Assembly (NCBI GenBank): GCA_029168955.1
Contig: JAPDOI010001437.1
Span: forward strand, 116,725 to 180,724
Direction: 5' to 3'
Source of the DNA: Aplectana chamaeleonis
Taxonomy: Eukaryota; Nematoda; Chromadorea; Rhabditida; Cosmocercidae
DNA length: 64,000 nucleotides
Positions 57,234 through 64,000 of this stretch are shown one piece after another. The position numbers and the translations under genes are program-made. The notes under the pieces were generated by a model. That model had not been told where the DNA came from, searched no databases, and was given only the letters and a program-made list of their open reading frames with translations. The stretch's first letter is position 1. Each line of letters starts with the position of its first letter.

Positions 57234-58061
57234 TCTGAAAGTTGGGCTCCGCAGAAAAGGTCAAGGATTTGGCATCGCTCCTAAATGTCGTGAAATTAGC
57301 CTCTCTTTATTGATTTGGCTCTCAATCTCGATTTTTCAAATGTAGTGAATATTGTCGATTTGATTTGGCTGTGATGATATTATCATGCAGATAACATAAT
57401 CATAAAATGATGAAATTGTTGCAAAACGGATTTGGCGGGAGCTCTATCAATTATCACAGTCAAATCATGCGTCAGAAAGGTCCTCTGGCGAGCGAATGAA
57501 GACAAAAAAGAAAAAATAATAATCCTCAGTCAACAATGCTGAACGAAACGTGGCCTTATGGGCTAGAATTAAGGTTTCCAAATGCTATTCTGCCTTTTCA
57601 GTGTGGCCTTTTCAGGCACTGCTCAGACCTTCCTCTCACCGATGAGATAAAAATTCACATGAGAAACGAAATCTGAACGCAATTTACTTCGCTACTGACT
57701 ATGTCTTCGTGTCCTCAACTTGCTTTCACGGTTCGCATTGTCATAAAAACGTTTTGGTTGCTAAGGTTTATTCCTGTTCTCATTCGATTCAATATGCGCT
57801 CCAAGGAAAACCCTTCTGACGCGTGATTTGACTGTGATAATTGATAGAGCTCCTGCCAAATCCGTTTGCAACACAATTTCACTACATTTAATGATTATGT
57901 TATCTGCATATAGTATCATCAATGCCACAATCAATTCGACAATTTCACTACATTTGAAAAAATCAAGTTGAGAGCCAACCATCCAATAAAGACAATTGCC
58001 CACGACATTTAGGAGCAATACTGCCAAATCCCTTGACCTTTTCTGCAGCCCACCTTTCAGA
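57234..58061. repeat. 5' palindrome of element B
   Basis: Arms of about 250 bp begin TCTGAAAGTTGGGCTCCGCA and end CTTTCAGA, followed by internal AATT at 58062-58065. The arms differ from each other and from A by scattered small indels. Confidence 0.9.
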
Positions 58062-59454
58062 AATTTCACAACTTTTACAAGGGTTTCCCTTCTACAATAT
58101 CGTCAAGCTCTAAAAGGCAAGTTGTTTTTCTTTGAAACATAGTGGTAGAAATGAAGAAACAGCTGCTAGGATTGCAAGATAATAGCGTTGCAACGCGGCT
58201 TCCTACAGACACAAGATACAGAGGCATATACTTTTTGAATTTAAAAATCGAGAAAATAGAATAGAAATGAGTTTTAAAATGACCCAATTGTACAGGGTTG
58301 GGGGCTGCAATCCTATTTGACAGAGAGGGGGCACCCACCATTCAAATTCAAGACAGAAGTGAAATGAACCACCCATTGGTAAGGCTACCAGTCGGATATT
58401 TTCATGGAAGTTTCTATAAAAACAATGATTGATAGCAGTATCAGGTACATCTTTTATCAGAATTTTCCATCATTTCTATGAGTCTTGGGTGGCCTCACCC
58501 GTCTTAGGACTAGACCCAGGGTCAGTCGCTCTAGCCAAACTTCACCTGGTTCTTGCTGGACGTGGGCAAATCGTCCTGCGCCGGCCCATATGTCTGATTC
58601 CGGAACAAGAAACGATAGTTAAATACATCGTACGCGCAGAAAACCCGTATATTATTTTTTCATGTTTTTGTTTGTAGCTTGGCCCCTCTAGTGAAATCGA
58701 AAATGTTGAAGGGGCCCATGAAAAAACCTTCATTCTTTCTTTTCAACTCCCTTCTTCATTTAAAGAAAAGTCAATCGGATTACACATTGTAAATACAGAT
58801 TTGAATTTCGCGCCAAAATCATTTTAAAGAGTTTTTTGCATGTGGAGTTCATTATACGTAACTATTTTTCCTGTTGTTCTTACGGTCGCACCAACATTCT
58901 GGGAAAAAGTGCTAGATGACTTGGTGAGAATTGGTGGCGGATATTGAATGTGCTTTGACGCCTTCCTCAACCTCATCGTCCAACATTTTTTGACGCGCCA
59001 AAGTTTACCAGTGTGGTCTACCGGGCTCAATCATAAAATTGAGACCTGAAAATGGAAATTGATTTCCAGTTAACGAACGATAGTTAAATTGCGCTAGAAG
59101 AAGGACTACCGTAACCTTAGGAATGATGTTATTCGGCTCTCTTCAAACAAATTTGATGATACCCAATTGGGATCAATGATAATGTGATGGCAAAAGAAGT
59201 GAAGAGCGGTGTGTCTTCATTCACACACCGTCCTTCTCCAGAGGTCAGCAGTTGAGTGAGATCTGCCTGGACTACAAGCAGAAAAAAACAACACCAGCAA
59301 CGTGGGCATGAAGATGTTGCGAATTCTGAGTCAGAACTTCAGAAAATTTTAGAGCCAACTCGAGTGAGATTACAATAGCCTTGTTCTGGCGCAATTCGCC
59401 TATCGCTCTTGTCGATTCGGAGAGCATGACTTGCATACGGTGTCCTGGACATTA

Positions 59455-61440
59455 AACGGGAGGTCCTGCACACGTTCCATGATGCTCCTGCACACCCCTT
59501 CTGAGGTCCTTGCACACGATCCCATGATGTCACTGCCCACATGTCCTGCACTGAGTCCTGCACAGGTCCCATGATGTCCTTCACACCCCTTCTGAGATTC
59601 ATTGCACGTCCCATGCATGTCCTGCACCTCCTACTAAGGTCTTGCAAACGTTGCCCATGATGTCCTGCACACACTCCTACTGGAGGTCCTGCACAGGTCC
59701 CATGGTGTCTCTGCACACTCCTACTAAGGTCTTGCACACACGATCCATGATGGTCCTGCACACTCCCTACTGAGGTCCTGCACAGGGTCCCATGAGATCG
59801 TCCCTGCACACACTCCTACTAGAGAGGGTCCTGCACAGGTCCCATGATGTCCTGCACACTCCTACTAAGGTCTTGCACACGTTCCATGATGGCTCCTGCA
59901 CACTCCTTACTGAGGGGTCCTGCACAGGTCCCATGATGTCCTTGCACACTCCTACGCTGAGGTCTTGCACACGTTCCATGATGTCCTGCACACTCTACTG
60001 AGGTCCCTGCGCACATCTCTACGACGTCCTGCACACACCCCTACTGGGTCCTGCACGTCCCATGATGTCCTGTCCACCAGCCTACTACGGTCCTGGCACA
60101 CACGTTCCATGATGTCCTGCACACGTCCTACTGAGGTCCTGCACAGAACTCCCATGATGTCCCAAGTACACTCCTACTGGGAAGGTCTTGCACACAATGC
60201 TCCATGATGCTCCTGCACACTCCTACTGCCGAGGTCCTGCACACATTCTACGACGTCCTTGCACACCCCTACTGTGGGGTCCTGCACACGTCCCATGATG
60301 TCCCTGTCCACTCCTAATACGGTCCTGCATTAACGTTCCATGATGTCCTGCACACTTCCTACTGAGGTCCTGCACAGGTCCCATGATGTCCTGCACCACT
60401 CCTCAGCTAGCATCTTGCACACACGGATCCATGATGTCCACCACACACTCCTACTGAGGTCCTGCACAGGTTCCATGATGTCCCCTGCACACTCCTACTG
60501 GAGGTCCTGCACAGGTCCCATGATGTCTCTGCAACACTCCTACTAAGGTCTTGCACACGTTCCATGATGTCCTGCACACTCCTACTGAGGAGTCGTGCAC
60601 AGGTCCCATGATGTCCTGCACACTCCTACTAAAGGTCCTGCACACGTTCCATGATGTCCCTGGGCACACTCCTACTGTGGTCCCTGCACACATTCTGACG
60701 ACGTCCTGCACACTCCCTTACTGGGGTCCTGCACACGTCCTGGCATGATGTCCCTGTCCACTCCCTTACCATGCAGTCCTGCACACGTTCCATGATGTCC
60801 TGCACACTCCTACTGAGACATCCTGCTACAGGTCCTGATGATGTCCTGCACGCTCCTACTTGGCAAGGTCTTGGCACACGTTCCATGATGTCCTGCACCT
60901 TTCCTACTGAGGCCCTGCACACATTCTACGACGTCCTGCACACCCCTACTGGGGTCCTGCACACGTCCAATGATGTCCTGTCCACTCCTACTACGGTCAC
61001 TGCGCACGTTCCATGATGTCCTTACACTTCCTACTGAGGTCCTGCACAGGCATCCCGCATGATGTCCTGCACACTCCTACTTCCAAGGTCTTGCAACACG
61101 TTCCATGCGATGTCCTGCACACGTCCCCATGATGTCCTGTCCACTCCTAATATACGGTCCTGCACAGGTCCCATGATGTCCCTGCACACTCCTACTAAGG
61201 TCTTGCACACGTTCCATTGATGTCCTGCAAGCACTCCTACTTTGGGAGGTCTTGCACACGTTCCATGATGTCCTGCCCACTCCTACTGAGGTCCTGCACA
61301 CATTCTGTTGAAGACGTCCCTGCACACCCCTACTGGGGTCCTGCACACGTTCCATGTGATGTCCTGCACACACTCCTACTAAGGTCCTGCACACGTTCGA
61401 TAGATGTCCTGCATACTCCTTAACGATGAGGTCTCACATA
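59455..61440. repeat. 42-bp minisatellite of element B
   Basis: Units GTCCTGCACACTCCTACTGA plus GGTCCTGCACAGGTCCCATGAT match the array in A, but the period is blurred by frequent single-base insertions (for example CTCCTACTGGAGG, CCCATGAGATCGTCC). Confidence 0.92.
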
Positions 61441-61849
61441 GTCAACCGACACTTTGCAGCACATCCTGCGACGCCTTCTTATCGATAGGTGCGCTTTGAA
61501 CCGAACACGCGCCGCAGTCAAGTACATCAACTCCGGGCACAGCGTCCTCTTCCGAGCCGGACGTTCAAAGTACACCACCCCTGGAGAGCAAGGTGTTTAT
61601 ATGGAGTCTAAGAAAACAACAATGACTGATAACGAAAAACCCACCACATTTTCATAAACTATTCTTGAGAGGCCGGTTTCCGAGTTTCAAACGCCCGTTA
61701 GGGGCCCAGAAAGTCATTATGGTGAGTTCTCTGAGCAATTATTTTCATCATTCCCGTGGCTGATTACCTCTAGTCACAAATTTTCGAGCGATTTGGTCCA
61801 CGCCTTCCAAAAAAATGGTAGTTTTCGATGGACGGAGTGTGGAGGCGGC

Positions 61850-62820
61850 CTCAGGCAGTAACTCCGGCTGAGGGGGCAGGCAATACCGGCTGACTAAACA
61901 TTGTACCCGGGCATGCTCCCGGTATTCACTGCCCCTCAGCCGGCAAATGGTGGAGCGCTCAGCCGGCAAGTGGTGGCCCCCTCAGCCCGCATCCACTGTC
62001 CCCTCAGCCGCCGGCAATGACCCCCTCCAGCCGCATTCACCTTCCTCAGCCGATAAATGGATGCCTAAATGGCTGCCCTCAGCCCGCATTCACTGTCCCC
62101 CAGCCGGTAAAATGGCTGCCCCTCAGCCCGCATGCATTCACTGCCCCCTCAGCCGGTAAATGGAGGTCCGCTCTGCCGGTATTAGTTGCTTAGCCACGTG
62201 AATGATATCGATCTGCAAGACTAGATGAAGCCCCTAAGTAGGCTCTCCTTATTCCCCAGCAAGATTCGAGGCTTGCGTTTCATTTCTGAAGCGGCAAGCC
62301 TGTACTCTTGCTTCAAAAATCATGAATTGACCCGCTGTCACGTCCCCACGGTCACAACGAACCGTAAGGGGTGAGGGTCAATGATCCAAATCATGTGGAT
62401 GACCATCCGTTCGAATGCCAACACCCGAATCCAGCTCGAAGTCCATTTCGCCCGCTCCGGTACATGAGCCTGGTTTGCTTTAGTGTCTGCCCGCTCAGCC
62501 GGTAAAGCCATGCCCCTCAGCCGGCAATGCTTATGTCTGCCCGATCCCAGCCGGTGACATGCTCAGCCGTGGATTTATGTCTCGCCCGCTCAGCCGGTAA
62601 AGCCATGCCCCTCAGCCGGTAATGCTATGTCTTTCGCCCGATCAGCCGGTGACGTGCTCAGCCGTGGTTTATGTCTGCCCGCTCAACCGGTAAAGCCATG
62701 CCCTCAGCCGGTGAAATGCATGCTCGCCCGCGCCTCCAGCCGGTAAGACGCTCCGCCCCCAAAATAAGCCTGCCCGCTCAGCCGGCGAGGCTAAACTTCT
62801 CCGCCCGCTCAGCCGGTGTT
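61850..62820. repeat. CTCAGCCGGTAA minisatellite inside element B
   Basis: Irregular units of about 25-35 bp contain CTCAGCCGGTAAA, CCCGCTCAGCC and CCATGCCCCTCAGCCGG. Copy A has a continuous GACGGAGGTGGAGGCGGAGG sequence at this point, so the tract entered or grew after A and B separated. Confidence 0.85.
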
Positions 62821-63079
62821 ATTATCTGAGGAGGCGGAGGCGGAGGCGCAGAGAGGCAGTGGCGGAGGCGGAGGCGGCGATGGTGGAGAACGTTTTGCGT
62901 ACTTTGGAGAGGTCATAATCTTTAGAAAGCGGGGACCAGTTGGGATGAAAAGTTGCACACGCCATATGCAATTTCTTGCAGCGCGTCGAATTAGTGTACA
63001 GCTCATACCTCTGTTGACGGTATGAATAGGTGATCTCATTGTAGGGCATCCGCGCGGGAAGAGATCAAAGCCAAATCCT

Positions 63080-63100
63080 GGTGAGCGCTTCGCGCTCACC
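63080..63100 (+). other. Terminal hairpin of element B
   Basis: GGTGAGCGC TTC GCGCTCACC, two bases before AATT, is identical to copy A. Confidence 0.9.
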
Positions 63101-63106
63101 ACAATT

Positions 63107-63396
63107 TTTTGGCCTCCTACACAAAATGCCGCAATGTGTTGATTGTTGCTGTCTATGAGTCATTTGTTTGAAAAATTCTAATCATCTTGCAATATCGAAT
63201 ATTATTAGCATTCTAAGCTAATTGGAAGAGCAATTTCTATTTGATTGAAAAGAGCGTAAAACGTTGGTCTATCCACCAAAAATGGTTTGGAACTTTCTTG
63301 AGATTCGAGAAAAACAGGAAAAACCACTCGATTTTGGTCAAAAACAAACTTTCATCTTCTTTGTTTTTCAGACAAAGTTCACGATCTTGTTAGAAC
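63107..63396. repeat. Repeat-derived spacer between B and D
   Basis: 63240-63396 resembles 14965-15120 inside element C (GAGATTCGAGAAAAA, CATTTTGGTC-like and GTTCACGATCTTGTT words). No gene recognised. Confidence 0.55.
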
Positions 63397-63400
63397 AATT

Positions 63401-64000
63401 CTGAAAGTTGGGCTCCGCAGAAAAGGTCAAGGATTTGGCATTGCTCCTAAATGTTGTGAAATTGTTTTATTGGATTTGGCTCTCAACTTGATTTTTCAAA
63501 TGTAGTGAAATTGTCGAATTGATTTGGCTGTGATGATACTATATGCAGATAACATAATCATTAAATGTAGTGAAATTGTTGCAAACGGATTTGGCAGTGA
63601 GCTCTATCAATTATCACAGCCAAATCACAAAGTCAGAAGGGGTTTTCTTGGAGCAAGAGTATTGAATTTGAATGAGAATAGGAATAAACCTAGCAGCAAA
63701 AACGTTTCTATACAATGCGAATCAGAAAGCGTTGAGGACACGAAGACATAGAGTCAGTAGCGAGTAAATTGCGTGCTAGATTTTTGCTTTCTAAGGATTT
63801 TTATCTCATCGGTGAGGGAAGGTCTGGTAAATTCTATTGTTAGTGGGAGCTACACTTGAAAGGGCAGTATAGCATTCGGAAACCTTAATTCTAGCCCCAT
63901 AAGGCCACGTTTCGTTCAAAGCATTGTTGACTGAGGACGGTTATTTTTTCTTTTTGTCTTCATTCGCTCGCCAGAGGACCTTCTGACGCGTGATTTGACT
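63401..64000 (+). mobile_element. AATT-type element, copy D, cut by the window end
   Basis: It begins CTGAAAGTTGGGCTCCGCAG after AATT (63397-63400) and holds the left palindrome arm. The loop is in the reverse orientation compared with A, and the right arm starts at the window end (TTCTGACGCGTGATTTGACT). Whether a body follows cannot be seen. Confidence 0.85.

Larger units (their letters stand above)
57234..63102 (+). mobile_element. AATT-flanked palindrome/minisatellite element, copy B
   Basis: 5869 bp between AATT at 57230-57233 and 63103-63106. It is colinear with copy A: palindrome 57234-58061, body, 42-bp array 59455-61440, 3' part and hairpin 63080-63100. It differs by a ~1-kb CAGCCGGTAA minisatellite (61850-62820) inside the 3' part and by very many 1-3-base indels. 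No transposition gene is present. Confidence 0.9.

Overview
The window looks like repeat-rich nematode DNA, probably a rhabditid. The only clearly recognisable cellular gene is the 3' part of ribosomal protein eL8 (RPL7A) at the left edge. Its closest remembered relatives are nematode, it carries a 69-nt intron with a TTTCTAG acceptor, and a neighbouring repeat holds a close match to the nematode SL1 spliced leader. I could not run searches, so the taxonomy is an inference.

Layout. 0-1.3 kb: eL8 3' exons. 1.7-8.7 kb: a perfect-length inverted repeat, AT-rich tandem arrays built on TTCGAA, and two elements bounded by TACTCAG ends and filled with GTTACATGTAAC-type repeats. 8.9-13.5 kb: the left copy of a large inverted duplication whose right copy is split over 31.4-31.85 and 36.3-39.0 kb. 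A Tc1-like palindromic element (9947-11554) has inserted into the left copy. 14.6-20.0 kb: a long palindrome split by a 4.4-kb element (copy C). 20-31 kb: many small inverted-repeat elements, a 212-bp AT microsatellite and several ORFs I cannot assign. 31.85-36.3 kb: element copy A. 39-46 kb: dispersed repeats, a 21-bp array, a tRNA-like 3' half and a (GTCC)n/(GTCA)n tract. 46.7-49.9 kb: a 3.2-kb TIR-bounded 42-bp array. 51-52 kb: a broken mariner transposase. 52.2-53.3 kb: a ~170-bp tandem repeat. 55.4-57.2 kb: possible but unrecognised coding sequence. 57.2-63.1 kb: element copy B, which is rich in small indels. 63.4 kb to the end: the start of copy D.

Main result. Copies A, B and C belong to one undescribed-looking family of 4.4-5.9 kb elements without an evident coding gene. 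The shared order is AATT, a 5' palindrome of 0.63-0.83 kb, AATT, a body, a 42-bp minisatellite (GTCCTGCACAC-type), a 9-bp-stem hairpin GGTGAGCGC two bases from the end, and AATT. Paralogous empty sites inside this same window confirm the outer ends of A and C. Tandem arrays inside several different terminal-repeat families, with dissimilar sequences, also share a period of about 42 bp.

The loci do not form an operon or pathway. The window is best read as layered, nested insertions in a gene-poor chromosomal region.
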